DNA of 64,000 nt from Chitinophaga filiformis (GCF_021646545.1 NZ_JAKIRP010000002.1:496001-560000); one strand, 5' to 3'. Counted from the first letter of the stretch, positions 14,877-26,835 are shown. Notes: generated by a model not told the origin, from the sequence alone. Numbers and translations: made by a program.

Positions 14877-16338
14877 GGAGTGACGGATGAATAGTAGATA
14901 AATGTTGCACGGTATCGATGACAGGCTGCGGGAATAATCCGAGTACCACAATACTGATACTCAGGGCAGCCATAATAACCAGTTCCCTGGCGCTGATCTC
15001 TTTTACAGGCTCTGTAAAATGCTGCTGTCCCATGAATACTTTCTGCAGCATACGCAGAGAATATACGGCAGACAGGATCAGTCCGAGGGTGGCAATGATG
15101 CTGAATGCCGGATGACTGCCAAATGTTCCCAGCAGGATGAAGAATTCAGCAATGAAATTGCCCAGTGCAGGCAAACCAGCGGATGCCATTGTAAACAATA
15201 TCGCTATGCCTCCCATTGCCGGCATGGAGGTCCACAGGCCCCCCATCCGGTCAATATCCCTCGTATGTAATCTTTCCTTCAGCATGCCCGCCATTACGAA
15301 AAGGGCCCCTGTACTTAGACCATGGGTCAGGATCTGCATCACGACGCCCTGCATAGCAATGGTGCTGAAAGAGAAGACGCCTACCAGTACAAAGCCCATA
15401 TGACTCACAGAGGTATATGCGATCAGGCGTTTGAGATCGGTTTGCGAAAAGGCCAGCAGTGCGCCATAGATAATGCCGGCCACGCCAAATAGGATCATTA
15501 CAGGGGCAATAGCTACAGCACTTTCGGGGAAAAGTGGTAGCACAAAACGGATGATGCCATAGGCGCCTGTCTTCAGTAACAAGCCGGCCAGTACAAGGCT
15601 ACCCGCCGTCGGCGCTTCTCCATGTGCATCCGGCAGCCAGTTATGGAAAGGCACTACCGGTAGTTTAATAGCAAACGCGATGAGAAAGCCCAGCATGAGC
15701 CATTTTGCTATAGCAGGATCTGTTGCGGTTTGCAACAGGCTGAAATAATCGAAAGTATATCTGCCTGTCTGGTCGCCGTGAATAAAATATAAGGCCAGTA
15801 TAGACAACAGCATGAAGAGGCTGCCTACCTGCGTAAAAATAAAGAACTTGTAACCGGCATAACGGCGGCGTGCATCACCCCATAAGATGATCAGGAAATA
15901 CATCGGTATCAGCATCACTTCCCAGCAGAAATAGAACAGTATCAGGTCCATGGCGATGAATACACCACTGATACCTGCCAGTGTCCATAACAGGTTGAAG
16001 AAATAGAAGCCGGTTTTTTCTTTAATCTCTTTCCATGAACAGAGCACAGCCAGGATGCCCAGGAAAAAGGTCAGCAGCAGCAATACATGGCTGAATCCAT
16101 CCATGGCCACGTGGAAACTGATACCCAATGCAGGTATCCAGTCTGCCTGATAATTGATATACCAGGAAGTATTGTCCGGGAAAGCTTTATAGACGCTAAA
16201 GAGCCAGCATGCGATCAGCAGATCGGCAGTGACTGTAAGCAGGGCAATCCATTTTGCCAGCAGGGGTGATCTTCGCGCTGCCAGCCAGCTTACTATGCCT
16301 CCTGCCAGTAAAATGCATATCATCCATATCAGTATCAT
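14869..16338 (-). CDS. nuoM: NADH-quinone oxidoreductase subunit M
   Basis: A 489-residue antiporter-like proton-pumping subunit of complex I. The conserved ILFYFCWEVMLIPMYFLI helix carries the key Glu. PVVPFHNWLPDAHGEAPTAGSLVLAGLLLKTG holds the Lys/His-containing discontinuous-helix region, and RLIAYTSVSHMGFV the second signature. The ATG at 16338 overlaps the nuoL stop by 4 bp (ATGA), indicating translational coupling; a longer frame to 16398 would overlap nuoL by 64 bp. Confidence 0.96.
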   Translation of the reverse strand: MILIWMICILLAGGIVSWLAARRSPLLAKWIALLTVTADLLIACWLFSVYKAFPDNTSWYINYQADWIPALGISFHVAMDGFSHVLLLLTFFLGILAVLCSWKEIKEKTGFYFFNLLWTLAGISGVFIAMDLILFYFCWEVMLIPMYFLIILWGDARRRYAGYKFFIFTQVGSLFMLLSILALYFIHGDQTGRYTFDYFSLLQTATDPAIAKWLMLGFLIAFAIKLPVVPFHNWLPDAHGEAPTAGSLVLAGLLLKTGAYGIIRFVLPLFPESAVAIAPVMILFGVAGIIYGALLAFSQTDLKRLIAYTSVSHMGFVLVGVFSFSTIAMQGVVMQILTHGLSTGALFVMAGMLKERLHTRDIDRMGGLWTSMPAMGGIAILFTMASAGLPALGNFIAEFFILLGTFGSHPAFSIIATLGLILSAVYSLRMLQKVFMGQQHFTEPVKEISARELVIMAALSISIVVLGLFPQPVIDTVQHLSTIHPSLHE

Positions 16339-18224
16339 AACAGTATTTGTAAGGTGATGATGAACAGGATACCTACCAGCACACCAGTTACATACCATCG
16401 CAAGGAGCCATTCTGCGATACGGAGAACAGCCTGTTGAGATGCAGGTTGGCATTAGCGATGGCTGTATATAGTTTATCGGATACATCAGATTTATTAATA
16501 CCGGTAATGAAGAGGAAAGGCTTTACCAGCAGTATGTCATACAGCTGATCGAACTTCCATCCTTTAAACAGGAAATGCCGCACATTCATCAGACCGTCAG
16601 ATTGCTTCCATCGCAAGAGCAGTTCGCTTTGTCCGTAGTATAACACATAACCGGTATAGATGCCGAGAAGAGAAACACCCACGGCAATCAGCTGGAATAC
16701 TATTTCAGGTGGCAGGTTGCTTTTCAGTGCGGTAGCGGGCAATGCCTGCTGGACTATTTCCGAGAACACAGAAACGTGTAAGAGATTATGCGGCCATTCT
16801 ATCCAGCCTACTGCTATAGAGAAGAATGCCAGTATGACCAGCGGAACGGTCATGGCACGTGCCGGAAGATGTCCCGGTGTTGTTTTCATATCTCCCCAGA
16901 AAACGACCAGTATCAGCCTCGTGGAATAAAATGCGGTAATGAACGCACCCAGCAGGGCTAATGTCCAGAGTACCGGGTGACCACCATTGGCACTCCATGC
17001 ATACCAGAGGATCTGGTCTTTACTAAAGAAGCCGGCAGTGACCAGGGGCAATGCGGCCAGTGCAGCTGCGCCTATTGTAAACGTATAAAAGATAACAGGC
17101 ATTTTCTTTCTCAGGCCTCCCATTTTAAAGATGTCGTGTTCGTGGTGTAGGGTTTCAATAACTGCTCCTGCAGCAAGGAATAGCAGGGCTTTGAAGAAAG
17201 CATGTGTGAAGAAATGGAAGATCGCTGCACTCCAGGCGCCTACACCCAGTGCCAGGAACATATACCCGATCTGGCTGATGGTGGAGTAGGCAAGTACTCT
17301 CTTAATATCTGTCTGCACCATAGCGCTGCAGCCTGCAATGAATAGTGTTACGGCTCCTATAATGGCAGTGATCTGCATAGCAGTGGGTGAGAGTTCGAAC
17401 AGCGTATGCATTCTTGCTATGAGATAAACGCCTGCTGTTACCATGGTGGCTGCATGGATCAATGCACTCACGGGCGAGGGGCCTGCCATTGCATCGGGCA
17501 GCCATGTCTGAAGGGGCAGCTGTGCAGATTTACCGATTCCGCCCGACAGGAGTAATAATGCGATCAGTGTAATAGTAGTAGAACCGCTGCTGAATTGCTG
17601 AGGAGCCTTTGCCAGGATATCTGGGATGTATAATGTGCCCAGCTCTCTAAATAGCAGAAACAGACCAATGATCATCGCGGTATCGCCAATACGGGTGATC
17701 ACAAAGGCTTTATTGGCTGCCCGGTAATTGCCCGGTGTTTCATACCAGAAGCCGATGAGCAGGTAACTGCACAATCCCACGCCTTCCCATCCCAGGTACA
17801 TCAATACGAGGTTGTCGGCCATCACCAGCGTCAGCATGGCGCAAACGAAGAGGTTCATGCTGGCGAAGAAGCGGGCATAATCCCGGTCGTGACGCATGAA
17901 TGCAACGGAGTAAATATGGATCAGGGCTCCTATGAACGTAATGACGCAAATGAAGACAAGCGACAATGCATCGATGCGCAGGCTGATATCTGCCGACAAG
18001 TGACCGGTAAGGAACCAGTGCCATAACACCTGTGTGTAAGCTCCACTCTCGGGAGGCGATTGCAGGAAGCCTGCACTGATGATGAGTGCAATGATGGCGG
18101 AAATGCAGATACTACCGGCCCCGATGCCCGCAATGAAGTTACGGGACAGGTGTTTCCCCGCCATTGATAACACCAGGAAACCCAGTAGCGGCAGGGTAGG
18201 TATCAGATACAGGTACTGTTCCAT
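16335..18224 (-). CDS. nuoL: NADH-quinone oxidoreductase subunit L
   Basis: A 629-residue subunit, the largest antiporter-like subunit at the distal end of the membrane arm. Signatures are LVLMYLGWEGVGLCSYLLIGFW (Glu), GKSAQLPLQTWLPDAMAGPSPVSALIHAATMVTAG (Lys/His) and DIKRVLAYSTISQIGYMFLA. The C-terminal ~110 residues contain the long lateral amphipathic helix region and the final transmembrane anchor. It follows nuoK by 7 bp. Confidence 0.96.
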   Translation of the reverse strand: MEQYLYLIPTLPLLGFLVLSMAGKHLSRNFIAGIGAGSICISAIIALIISAGFLQSPPESGAYTQVLWHWFLTGHLSADISLRIDALSLVFICVITFIGALIHIYSVAFMRHDRDYARFFASMNLFVCAMLTLVMADNLVLMYLGWEGVGLCSYLLIGFWYETPGNYRAANKAFVITRIGDTAMIIGLFLLFRELGTLYIPDILAKAPQQFSSGSTTITLIALLLLSGGIGKSAQLPLQTWLPDAMAGPSPVSALIHAATMVTAGVYLIARMHTLFELSPTAMQITAIIGAVTLFIAGCSAMVQTDIKRVLAYSTISQIGYMFLALGVGAWSAAIFHFFTHAFFKALLFLAAGAVIETLHHEHDIFKMGGLRKKMPVIFYTFTIGAAALAALPLVTAGFFSKDQILWYAWSANGGHPVLWTLALLGAFITAFYSTRLILVVFWGDMKTTPGHLPARAMTVPLVILAFFSIAVGWIEWPHNLLHVSVFSEIVQQALPATALKSNLPPEIVFQLIAVGVSLLGIYTGYVLYYGQSELLLRWKQSDGLMNVRHFLFKGWKFDQLYDILLVKPFLFITGINKSDVSDKLYTAIANANLHLNRLFSVSQNGSLRWYVTGVLVGILFIITLQILL

Positions 18225-18231
18225 ATAAAAC

Positions 18232-18540
18232 TTAATCTTTTAGTTCTTTGAGTTCTTCAACATCCAATGTTTTATGCTGGTGCTGGATCTGTAATACCAG
18301 CGCCAGTGCAACAGACACTTCTGCTGCTGCCATGGCCAGTATGAACAGGTACATGACCTGTCCGTCCGGCTGCTGCCACCTGGAGCCGGCAGCTACAAAG
18401 GCCAGTCCTGCGGCATTGAGCATGATCTCGATAGAGAGCAGCATAAAAATGATGTTCTTTCTTGTGAGTACGCCTGCCAGTCCCAATACAAACAGGATTG
18501 CAGCGACTATTAAGACCGTGTGTGCGTGAACAATTGACAT
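18232..18540 (-). CDS. nuoK: NADH-quinone oxidoreductase subunit K
   Basis: A 102-residue, three-helix membrane subunit. The conserved Glu-bearing helix [19 protein letters not shown] and the second Glu in [19 protein letters not shown] form part of the proton path. Its ATG shares a base with the nuoJ stop (TGATG), so the two are translationally coupled. Confidence 0.96.
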   Translation of the reverse strand: MSIVHAHTVLIVAAILFVLGLAGVLTRKNIIFMLLSIEIMLNAAGLAFVAAGSRWQQPDGQVMYLFILAMAAAEVSVALALVLQIQHQHKTLDVEELKELKD

Positions 18541-19073
18541 CAGTTCAGGTTTGGATATGTTTGAAGGAACCTGTGCAGGTTCTTTTTCTTGTGCTTACCG
18601 ATATGTGCTGCTCCTACAATACCCGTCATTAGCAGAAAACCCACCAGCTCCACAGCAATGATGTATTCACCGTACAGCGATAAGGATACCTGCTTTGCTG
18701 TAACGACAGCAGCCGGCATGGGGGTAGGTTTATCCTGTAACAGCAACACAGCCATTTCTGCCAGCAACACCAGCGATAATATAGATGGGCCAAGCCATGC
18801 CCGCAATTGCAGCCACTCTTTCTCCTGTTGGGCGGTTTGCTTGCCAAGGTTAAGCATCATCACCACAAAAATGAAGAGCACCACAATGGCGCCTGCGTAA
18901 ACAATCACCTGCAATGCCGCTGCAAAGGGAGCTCCCAGTGAAAGGAATGTAACTGCCAGCGCCAGGAAAGATACGACCAGGTACAACAGCGCATGGATTG
19001 GTTGGTAGCGTGTGATCACCATAATGGTAGACAGGATCGCAATGAATGACGATATATAGAAGACCAGAGACAT
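18540..19073 (-). CDS. nuoJ: NADH-quinone oxidoreductase subunit J
   Basis: A 177-residue, five-helix membrane subunit. [48 protein letters not shown] contains the conserved helix 3 with its pi-bulge region, which links quinone chemistry to proton pumping. It sits between nuoI (12 bp gap) and nuoK (coupled). Confidence 0.95.
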   Translation of the reverse strand: MSLVFYISSFIAILSTIMVITRYQPIHALLYLVVSFLALAVTFLSLGAPFAAALQVIVYAGAIVVLFIFVVMMLNLGKQTAQQEKEWLQLRAWLGPSILSLVLLAEMAVLLLQDKPTPMPAAVVTAKQVSLSLYGEYIIAVELVGFLLMTGIVGAAHIGKHKKKNLHRFLQTYPNLN

Positions 19074-19085
19074 ATCCTTAGATTT

Positions 19086-19601
19086 TCAGGGTAATAAGCT
19101 TTTGATATCTACAGGGGCTTCTTCGTCCTGCCCCTTACCTTTTTCTTTCACACCTGCATCCAGACCAGCCACATTATAGAAGTTATAACCGGGATATTTT
19201 CCCTGGCTGTCGATCAGCAGATCTTCTTTTTCGTACACCAGGTCCTGACGATTGTATTCGGCCATCTCAAAATCAGGGATCAGCTGAATAGCGTATGTAG
19301 GGCATGCTTCTTCACAGTATCCGCAGAAGATGCAACGGGAAAAATTGATGCGGAAGAATTCAGGGTATCTGCGGCCTTCCTCGTTTTCTGTAGCCTGCAG
19401 CGCAATACAATCTACCGGGCATGCAGCGGCACACAGGTAACAACCTACACAGCGTTCACCGCCATCAGGATCTTTTGTAAGCACAATACGTCCTCTCCAT
19501 CGCGGATACAAGGGCGCTTTTTGTTCCGGGTATTGTATAGTGACCTTCTTATGAAAGAGGTGCCGGAATACCAACCACATTGTACGCAGGTGACTAATCA
19601 T
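19086..19601 (-). CDS. nuoI: NADH-quinone oxidoreductase subunit I, 2x[4Fe-4S]
   Basis: A 171-residue peripheral-arm subunit carrying two 4Fe-4S clusters (N6a and N6b) that pass electrons towards N2. Two CxxCxxCxxxCP motifs are visible: [12 protein letters not shown] and [12 protein letters not shown]. The C-terminal extension after the second cluster ([20 protein letters not shown]) is somewhat long. Confidence 0.96.
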   Translation of the reverse strand: MISHLRTMWLVFRHLFHKKVTIQYPEQKAPLYPRWRGRIVLTKDPDGGERCVGCYLCAAACPVDCIALQATENEEGRRYPEFFRINFSRCIFCGYCEEACPTYAIQLIPDFEMAEYNRQDLVYEKEDLLIDSQGKYPGYNFYNVAGLDAGVKEKGKGQDEEAPVDIKSLLP

Positions 19602-19626
19602 TGTTATAAGTTTTATGTTATCTCAT

Positions 19627-20583
19627 TTAAGATCTGAGCCAGAGTGCAATTGCACCGGTAACTAAGAGATTGAGCAATACCAGCGGCAACAGCAGTTTCC
19701 AGCCATAGCCCATCAGCTGATCATAACGGGGGCGTGGCAGTGATGCACGCAGCAGGATGAAAAGCCCTATGAAGAAAAATGTTTTCAGGAAGAACCATAC
19801 TACCGGCGGCAGGAATGCAGGTCCCAGCCATCCGCCAAAGAACAGCGTGACGGTCATTGCAGAGATCAATGATATTCCCAGGTATTCGCCAATGAAGAAC
19901 ATCCCGAATTTCATCCCGGAATATTCCGAGTGGAAACCTGCTATCAGCTCACTCTCTGCTTCAGGGATATCAAAGGGCAGGCGATGGGTCTCTGCAAGGC
20001 CCGCAATAAAGAAAACAACAAAACCAACGGGCTGCGTAACAACAAACCACAGGTCCTGCTGTGCGGCTACGATCTCCGTCAGGTTGAAAGACTTGCTCAG
20101 CATCACCACACCCATCAGGGAGAGGCCCATAAACACTTCGTAAGCGATCATCTGAGAAGCGCCACGTAATGCACCCAAGAGGGAGTATTTGTTGTTGGAA
20201 GCCCATCCTCCCAGTACAATGCTATATACGCCCAACGATGACATGGCGAGGAAGAACATCAGGCCAACATTCAGATCGGCTACCACAATGCCGGGTGCAA
20301 AAGGAATGATGGCAAGGCCCATCAGTACACTGGCCACTACGATAGCAGGGGCAAGGATAAATACCCATTTATCGGCGAACGGCGGGATCCAGTCTTCTTT
20401 GAAGAAGAGCTTCAATGTATCTGCCAGCACAATGAAAAGACCCAGTGGTCCTGCGCGGTTGGGTCCTAATCTGTCCTGCCACAAGGCCAGCAGCCTGCGT
20501 TCAACCCATATGAGCCCTGCGGCAATATTCAGGAATACGAAGAGTACACCTAAAACGATCCAGATGTGTTGCATTACAGTCAT
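19627..20583 (-). CDS. nuoH: NADH-quinone oxidoreductase subunit H
   Basis: A 318-residue membrane subunit lining the quinone chamber. Conserved motifs are [26 protein letters not shown] and [20 protein letters not shown]. The ATG at 20583 overlaps the nuoG stop (ATGA), which favours it over the TTG or GTG-type starts further upstream. Confidence 0.95.
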   Translation of the reverse strand: MTVMQHIWIVLGVLFVFLNIAAGLIWVERRLLALWQDRLGPNRAGPLGLFIVLADTLKLFFKEDWIPPFADKWVFILAPAIVVASVLMGLAIIPFAPGIVVADLNVGLMFFLAMSSLGVYSIVLGGWASNNKYSLLGALRGASQMIAYEVFMGLSLMGVVMLSKSFNLTEIVAAQQDLWFVVTQPVGFVVFFIAGLAETHRLPFDIPEAESELIAGFHSEYSGMKFGMFFIGEYLGISLISAMTVTLFFGGWLGPAFLPPVVWFFLKTFFFIGLFILLRASLPRPRYDQLMGYGWKLLLPLVLLNLLVTGAIALWLRS

Positions 20584-23288
20584 ACGATTACAGTTGAGAG
20601 GTTTACCCATGCACCCCAGCTGAGTGCTTCCATACCTGTTAGCCCTGCCGGCGCCAGCATAATGCCATCGGGCAATGATTCATTTATAGAGAGCGGGAGT
20701 GTGTACGTTGAACCATTGGTCTTTATGGCAACAGTGTCCCCATTCTTCAACTGGGCCTGTTCAGCATCGCGCCTGGACAATGAGACATAAGGTTCCGGAG
20801 AAAGTGAGGCGATCCCTTTTGTATATACACTTAGTTCGCCGGAGCCAAACATGTGATACTGTGGTAGCAGCATCCACTTGCCTGCCCGGGGCGTAAATGC
20901 ATCAGGGATGTCTTTTGAGAACACAGGAGGGGTGGTGGTCTGCTCAAACAGCCGTATACCCGGATCTCCTCCTTTCAGCGCACCACCGGCTTCTTCCTGG
21001 TACTTGGTGACCGACTGATTGGAGTTCCACCCCGGCGCCCAAAAGAAAGGAATAAGGGGAGAAGGCGGCAAGCCTCTGTATCCTTCCATCGTATATGACA
21101 GCGATGAATCGTCGTCCTGCAGCGGTTTAGGTTCGCTTACGGTCAGATTGGCCAGCATGGCCGTACGACCGCTATAGCGGTGTGATTCGCGTGGAATACG
21201 GGCGCCATGTACGCGAAAGTCGTGTGGCGGTGCTACCCTGGATACACCTGCAAACTGTGGGAATTTGATCTCTAATCCATGCAGGAGATCCTCCATGTGC
21301 TTTCCATGACCGTTGGAAGAAGTCATCACTAACGATTTGATGTCTGCCAGCCACTTAAAGCTTTCCCTGATCTCACTGTTGGCCGGCATGAATACCTGGC
21401 TGCTGCGTTGCGCGCGGGCTTCGTTGTTCACGAAAGTACCATCTGCCTCAGCGAATGTAGCGGCCGGGATCAGCACATGCGCTTTCTCTGTAGTGCGATT
21501 GTGCAATGTATCGAGCACGACGATATGTTTACACTTGCTGAAGAATGCATCTGCTTTGGCCGCCGGAATACTACGGTAAAGATCATTTTCCAGGATGATA
21601 GCCGTAACGTTGGTAGTGCGTTGCACATGTGTTACGGCTCTGTCAAAAGATGATGCACGCATCATAGCGAGGCCCATGCTGTTGCAGTCCTGCATGACAA
21701 ATGCCAGCCCGGCTTTCTTTTCGTTGATGTCCAGCGCTGCGGCAATGTCAAATGCGGCCCTGATCAGGGCATTGTTCCAACAGGAAGTACCCGTAATGAT
21801 CACAGGGTGTTTTGCCTGTTGCAGTGCTTTACTGATCGTGTTGGCGGTAGCTAGCAGTGCTTCTCCCGCATTACGTACTTCGGGCAGTGAAGGATTCAGT
21901 ATATGCGCTATTGCAAAGCCCAGTCTTGCCATGTCGTCCGGTGTGGCCTTCATGGAAGAAGAGGATATCTCGTCAAGCGGTGAGGGCAGCATGGTGATGT
22001 TGGCCAGGAAGCCTTTATCCTCCTGCACCAGCTCCCTGATGGCTGCGTCATGCCAGGTAGGAATAGGCAGTTGTTCGGTGGTATGCGTGGCAGCCGTTTT
22101 CATGACTGACTGGCGAACAGCCAGCGCCATGATGGGCGCCGTATTCCAGATATCTTCACCTAATACCAGCACTGCATCTGATTGTTCGATCTCTTTCAGA
22201 GAAGGAGTATGGATACAACCTGATTGCAGGATATCTATTATTTTCTGTTCGACATATACCAGGTCATCGGGTACGCCCTGGTAGAAGTTTTCCTTGCCTA
22301 CCAGTTCAAGAAGGGCGTAATTGCTTTCAAGAGAAGCTCTCGGAGAGCCGATGCCGATCAGGTTATGTCCGGCCACCAATGACCGTACATACTGTAGCAC
22401 TGTATCATGTCCGGCTGCTTCTACGGGTTGATTACGGATGAGAGGCTGTGTGATGCGGTTTTCACTGTTGACGAATTCATATCCGAAGCGTCCTTTGTCG
22501 CACAGGAAATAGCCGTTCACTTCATGGTTATATCTGTTGACGATATTACGCAGTTGTCCGTAACGTTCGCCGGCAATCGTGTTACAGCCAAGGCTGCAAT
22601 GCTGGCAAACGGAAGGTGCATTGGTGAGGTCCCATTTGCGGGTATAATGTTCTTTTAAAGTCTTGTCGGTAAAAACCCCTGTAGGGCATACCTCCACAAG
22701 ATTACCGCTGAAGGGACTTTCCAGTACACCATCTTTTTCCCTGCCGAAATAAACGTGGTTGTGTGCTGCAAAAACGTTAAGATCTTTTCCTCCTGCATAA
22801 TCGTGGTAGAAACGTACACAGCGGTAACACTGGATACAGCGGTTCATTTCATGATTAATGAGAGGGCCCAGGTATTGATTGGGATAGGTGCGTTTTTTGA
22901 AATGATAGTGCCGGTAGTTATGTCCTGTCATAACAGTCATATCCTGCAGGTGGCAGCAGCCACCTTCATCGCATACGGGGCAGTCGTGCGGGTGATTGGT
23001 CATCAGCCATTCCACGACCTGCGAGCGAAACGCTTTGGCTGTTTCATCATTTACAGAAATGCGCATTCCGTCTTTTACACCTTCCATACAACTCATGACC
23101 AGGCGGCCACGTGTATCTTCTTCATCTTTAAAGACTTTTATTGCACACTGGCGGCATGCGCCAACGCTTCCCATGGCAGGATGCCAGCAGAAATAGGGCA
23201 GATCAATTCCCAGGTTCAGACAGGCTTCCAGCAGGTTCTTACCTGTCTTTACATCGAAGGGTTTGTTATCAATATAAATTGTAGGCAT
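20580..23288 (-). CDS. nuoG: NADH-quinone oxidoreductase subunit G (iron-sulfur)
   Basis: A 902-residue subunit. The N-terminal 2Fe-2S domain has [15 protein letters not shown]; then come the HxxxCxxCxxxxxC N5 site ([13 protein letters not shown]), the N4 site (CIQCYRC...CPTG) and the N7-type cysteines (CQHCSLGC plus a later Cys in [11 protein letters not shown]). The rest is a molybdopterin-oxidoreductase-like domain without cofactor residues. Its presence means that the NADH-dehydrogenase module is retained, unlike Bacteroides, whose nuo operon lacks EFG. It lies 31 bp after nuoF. Confidence 0.95.
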   Translation of the reverse strand: MPTIYIDNKPFDVKTGKNLLEACLNLGIDLPYFCWHPAMGSVGACRQCAIKVFKDEEDTRGRLVMSCMEGVKDGMRISVNDETAKAFRSQVVEWLMTNHPHDCPVCDEGGCCHLQDMTVMTGHNYRHYHFKKRTYPNQYLGPLINHEMNRCIQCYRCVRFYHDYAGGKDLNVFAAHNHVYFGREKDGVLESPFSGNLVEVCPTGVFTDKTLKEHYTRKWDLTNAPSVCQHCSLGCNTIAGERYGQLRNIVNRYNHEVNGYFLCDKGRFGYEFVNSENRITQPLIRNQPVEAAGHDTVLQYVRSLVAGHNLIGIGSPRASLESNYALLELVGKENFYQGVPDDLVYVEQKIIDILQSGCIHTPSLKEIEQSDAVLVLGEDIWNTAPIMALAVRQSVMKTAATHTTEQLPIPTWHDAAIRELVQEDKGFLANITMLPSPLDEISSSSMKATPDDMARLGFAIAHILNPSLPEVRNAGEALLATANTISKALQQAKHPVIITGTSCWNNALIRAAFDIAAALDINEKKAGLAFVMQDCNSMGLAMMRASSFDRAVTHVQRTTNVTAIILENDLYRSIPAAKADAFFSKCKHIVVLDTLHNRTTEKAHVLIPAATFAEADGTFVNNEARAQRSSQVFMPANSEIRESFKWLADIKSLVMTSSNGHGKHMEDLLHGLEIKFPQFAGVSRVAPPHDFRVHGARIPRESHRYSGRTAMLANLTVSEPKPLQDDDSSLSYTMEGYRGLPPSPLIPFFWAPGWNSNQSVTKYQEEAGGALKGGDPGIRLFEQTTTPPVFSKDIPDAFTPRAGKWMLLPQYHMFGSGELSVYTKGIASLSPEPYVSLSRRDAEQAQLKNGDTVAIKTNGSTYTLPLSINESLPDGIMLAPAGLTGMEALSWGAWVNLSTVIV

Positions 23289-23319
23289 GTTGACGATATA
23301 TTTATATAACTATGCTTCC

Positions 23320-24597
23320 TTAGTCATACGGACATTTCTTATGTTCAATATGTTTTTCGAAATCATCACGGAAATATTTCAATGCACTCTGCAATGGTTC
23401 CATCGCTCCGGGCGCCAATGCGCAGAATGTATTACCAGGGCCAAGGAATTGTGCGTGCATGTTCAGCAGGTCGAGATCTTGCGGTGTGCCATCTCCTTTT
23501 TCGAGAGAGAGCAGGATCTTTTCCACCCAGGGCAGGCCTTCCCGGCAGGGAGTACACCATCCGCAGCTTTCCTGTGCAAAGAAATGCTGGAGGTTGTGCA
23601 CGAATCCGACAGGACAGGTCCCGCTATCCATCACGATCATGGTGCCTGTACCTAAACGGCTGCCTGCCGCTGCCACAGACTTATAATCCATTTTAATATC
23701 CAGGTGCTGCGTGGTGAGAAAGTCTGTGGAAGCACCACCCGGTAATACGCCTTTCAGCTGCACGCCATTTTTCATACCGCCGGCATGTTCTTCTATCAGC
23801 TCACGCATAGTAACACCCATAGGCAATTCCCATGCACCGGGCCTTTTTACTTTACCACTTACGCCATATAGTTTGGTGCCACCGTCTTCGCTGTAGCTGA
23901 GACCTTTGAACCAGTCAGCGCCATTGTTGACAATATGAGGAACACAGCAAAGGGTTTCTACATTATTGACAATAGTGGGTTTACCAAACAGGCCACTGAT
24001 CTGGGGGAAGGGCGGTTTTGCCCTTGGTGTGGCGCGTTTCCCTTCCAGTGCATTCAGCAATGCAGTTTCTTCTCCGCACATATAGCGGCCTACGCCTGTA
24101 TGCAGGTGCATGTCCAGGTGGAAACCACTTCCCAGAATATTCTTGCCAAGGTAGCCTGCCTCATATGCTTCATGGATACTTTTCCGGATAAGGTCTGCAG
24201 CCTTGTGATACGCCCAGCGCAGGAACACATAAGAGACCTCCGCCTGGATAGCGTAAGCGGCCAGGATCATGCCTTCTATGAGCTGATGCGGATTGCCTTC
24301 CAGCAACACCCGGTCTTTGAACGTACCGGGCTCCATTTCGTCTGCATTGGCAATAAGATACTTGGGATGAGGGGCCTGGTCACCCATGGGGACAAGGCTC
24401 CATTTGATGCCGGTATTAAAGCCGGCGCCACCGCGTCCTTTGAGATTACTGTCCTGTACCAGCTTTTGCAATGCAGCTGGGGACATTCCACCACCACATA
24501 CCTTGCGCACGGCAGCATATCCGCCCGTCATTTCATATTCTTTCAGGTTGAGCGGCGGGCGATCCGGATGAATGTTTCTGGTAAGCGGGCGTTCCAT
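23320..24597 (-). CDS. nuoF: NADH-quinone oxidoreductase subunit F (FMN, NADH site)
   Basis: A 425-residue subunit that oxidises NADH and holds FMN and cluster N3. Motifs are GRGGAGFNTGIKW (NADH site), YLIANADEMEPGTFKDR and GAGRYMCGEETALLNALEG-type residues (here GVGRYMCGEETALLNALEG, FMN), and ESCGWCTPCREG plus a downstream Cys in NTFCALAPGAMEPL (4Fe-4S). It starts 4 bp after nuoE. The antisense frame over this gene is a shadow. Confidence 0.96.
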   Translation of the reverse strand: MERPLTRNIHPDRPPLNLKEYEMTGGYAAVRKVCGGGMSPAALQKLVQDSNLKGRGGAGFNTGIKWSLVPMGDQAPHPKYLIANADEMEPGTFKDRVLLEGNPHQLIEGMILAAYAIQAEVSYVFLRWAYHKAADLIRKSIHEAYEAGYLGKNILGSGFHLDMHLHTGVGRYMCGEETALLNALEGKRATPRAKPPFPQISGLFGKPTIVNNVETLCCVPHIVNNGADWFKGLSYSEDGGTKLYGVSGKVKRPGAWELPMGVTMRELIEEHAGGMKNGVQLKGVLPGGASTDFLTTQHLDIKMDYKSVAAAGSRLGTGTMIVMDSGTCPVGFVHNLQHFFAQESCGWCTPCREGLPWVEKILLSLEKGDGTPQDLDLLNMHAQFLGPGNTFCALAPGAMEPLQSALKYFRDDFEKHIEHKKCPYD

Positions 24598-24601
24598 TTT
24601 A

Positions 24602-25066
24602 TTAAGTATATTTTTTTAAGATTTCATCCAGCATGGCAGGTTCCACATCACTATACAGGTCTTTGTCTATCATCAGGGCAGGCGCATGGTCACAGCAGCC
24701 CAGGCAGACGTTGGGCAGCAAAGTAAACCGTTGATCGGTGCTTGTTTCTCCCATGCGGATATGCAGCTTTTCTTCAAGGGCTTTATGTAAGGCGCGATAG
24801 CCCATTACATAACAGGAGATGCTGTCGCACAACAGGATAACATGCCGGCCCACCGGTCTGCGGAAGATGAGATTATAGAAAGTAGCTACGCTGTCTACTT
24901 CCGCCGGACTTATTTCCAGATAGTCTGCAATGGCATCCACACTTTCGTCACTGATCCATCCACGGTGCTGCTGTACTATTTTCAATGCCTCGATGACGGA
25001 TGCCTTTTTGTAAGGCACCAGGCTTATTTCGTGATCTATTGCTTGTTTTTCTGTTGCTGTAAGCAT
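24602..25066 (-). CDS. nuoE: NADH-quinone oxidoreductase subunit E, 2Fe-2S
   Basis: A 154-residue thioredoxin-fold subunit binding cluster N1a. The four ligands are CDSISC and, about 35 residues later, CLGCC (Cys-x4-Cys ... Cys-x3-Cys). The ATG at 25066 (MLTATEKQAIDH) is preferred; the GTG at 25081 would touch the nuoCD stop and is possible by coupling. Confidence 0.93.
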   Translation of the reverse strand: MLTATEKQAIDHEISLVPYKKASVIEALKIVQQHRGWISDESVDAIADYLEISPAEVDSVATFYNLIFRRPVGRHVILLCDSISCYVMGYRALHKALEEKLHIRMGETSTDQRFTLLPNVCLGCCDHAPALMIDKDLYSDVEPAMLDEILKKYT

Positions 25067-25080
25067 AAAAAATGATTTCA

Positions 25081-26823
25081 CTATCTGTCTATATCTGCCA
25101 GTACATAATCCACGCTTCCCAGGATAGAAAGCAGGTCTGCCACTGTATAACCTTTACTGATGTAGGGTACCATCTGCATATGCGCAAACGACGGAGTGCG
25201 TATGCGCGTACGGTAAGATGATGTGTTACCGTCGCTCACGAGGTAATAACTGTTAGCTCCCTTTGTAGCTTCCACGCAGCTCATCGCTTCTCCCGGAGGG
25301 ATAACGGGCCCCCAGCTCACATTCAGGAAGTGATTGATGAGGGTTTCTATGTCCTGCATGGTATGTTTTTTAATGGGGGGAGTGGTGAGTGGGTGGTCTG
25401 CCTTATAGCTTCCTTCGGGCATATTGTTAAGGCATTGTTCGACGATGCGGAGGCTTTGTCTCATTTCTTCCACTCTTACAACAGAGCGGTCATAACAGTC
25501 GCCATTCTGGGCAATGGGGATATCGAAATCGAACATTTCGTAACCGGAGTAGGGCCTTTTTTTGCGGAAGTCCCATTCGAATCCGCAGGCCCTCAATCCC
25601 GGCCCCGTCACCCCCCATTCGATAGCCTCTTCCAATGTATAGACACCGATGCCTTTAGTACGGGCTTTTATGAGGCTATTCCGTAGCACCATGTCGTTAT
25701 ATTCCTTTAGTTGCTTAGGGAAGTTGTCTACGAACTCACGTACCAGTTTTTCCCATCCTACCGGAAGATCCTGCGCCACGCCACCAATGCGGAACCAGTT
25801 AGGGTGCATGCGGTCGCCGCAGATGGCCTCGATAATGTCGAAGATCTTTTCCCTTTGAGTGAACATGTAGAATACGGGAGACAGTTGTCCGAGGTCCTGA
25901 GCAAATGTGCCGAACCATACCAGGTGGCTGTTAATGCGGAATAGTTCGCACAGCATCACCCTGATCACTTTCACTTTCTCGGGCACTTTGATGCCCGCCA
26001 TTTCTTCAACTGCCAGCAGATAGGCGAGGTTGTTCATTACTCCTCCGAGGTAATCCACGCGGTCAGTATACGGGATATAAGTGTGCCAGCTCTGGCGTTC
26101 GCCCATCTTCTCCGCACCGCGGTGATGAAAGCCGATCTCGGGCACAGCGTCTACGATCTCTTCACCGTCCAGTTGGAGGATGATGCGCAGTACGCCGTGG
26201 GTACCGGGGTGCTGCGGACCTATGTTCAGGAACATGAAATCGGAGTCGTCGCTTTGTGATTGCATACCCCATTCTTCCGGTTTGAAGCGCAGGGCTTCCT
26301 GTTCCCTGTCCTGTTTTTCGTCCCACAGGCGAAAGGGGCCCATTTCTGTTGCTCTGGCGGGGTATTCTTTACGGAGGGGATGGCCTTCCCAGGTGAGGGG
26401 CATCAGCAGGCGTTTCAGATGAGGATGGCCTTCGAAGCGGATGCCGAACATGTCATATATTTCGCGTTCATACCAGTTGGCATTTTGAAAGATGGTAGTG
26501 ATAGAAGGGAGGGTTGGGTATTCGCCTGCCAGTGCTACCTTGATGCGAATGAACTCATTATGTTTGAAAGAGAACAGGTGATAAACAACGGTAAAATCAG
26601 CAACAGGTAGTTTCTCTTTGCCGGCCCTGTCCCGTTCGTCTATCCCACATAGATCGTACAGGAACAGAAAGTGATTTGATTTCAGGTATCCGATAACGGA
26701 TAGAATACTTCTCTTACTGGTCCATAGCGTAAGTATTCCATCGGCGGTTATCTGTTGTTGAAATGTATCGGGGCCGAAGCGTTGTATCAGTTGTCCGTAT
26801 ATTAAATGTTCCGTCTCCAGCAT
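25081..26823 (-). CDS. nuoCD: Fused NADH-quinone oxidoreductase subunits C/D
   Basis: A 580-residue fusion. Residues ~1-165 are NuoC ([28 protein letters not shown]), and ~190-580 are NuoD with [26 protein letters not shown] and the quinone-site His/Tyr region, ending in VLADIDR. NuoC-D fusion is common in Bacteroidota and gammaproteobacteria. It lies between nuoB (12 bp) and nuoE. Confidence 0.95.
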   Translation of the reverse strand: MLETEHLIYGQLIQRFGPDTFQQQITADGILTLWTSKRSILSVIGYLKSNHFLFLYDLCGIDERDRAGKEKLPVADFTVVYHLFSFKHNEFIRIKVALAGEYPTLPSITTIFQNANWYEREIYDMFGIRFEGHPHLKRLLMPLTWEGHPLRKEYPARATEMGPFRLWDEKQDREQEALRFKPEEWGMQSQSDDSDFMFLNIGPQHPGTHGVLRIILQLDGEEIVDAVPEIGFHHRGAEKMGERQSWHTYIPYTDRVDYLGGVMNNLAYLLAVEEMAGIKVPEKVKVIRVMLCELFRINSHLVWFGTFAQDLGQLSPVFYMFTQREKIFDIIEAICGDRMHPNWFRIGGVAQDLPVGWEKLVREFVDNFPKQLKEYNDMVLRNSLIKARTKGIGVYTLEEAIEWGVTGPGLRACGFEWDFRKKRPYSGYEMFDFDIPIAQNGDCYDRSVVRVEEMRQSLRIVEQCLNNMPEGSYKADHPLTTPPIKKHTMQDIETLINHFLNVSWGPVIPPGEAMSCVEATKGANSYYLVSDGNTSSYRTRIRTPSFAHMQMVPYISKGYTVADLLSILGSVDYVLADIDR

Positions 26824-26835
26824 ATTTATCCGGTT

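Noticed and set aside
21595..22284. 229-codon plus-strand frame over nuoG
   Set aside because: Antisense shadow; the minus frame has all cluster motifs of NuoG.
23935..24726. 263-codon plus-strand frame over nuoF/nuoE
   Set aside because: Antisense shadow spanning two real genes.
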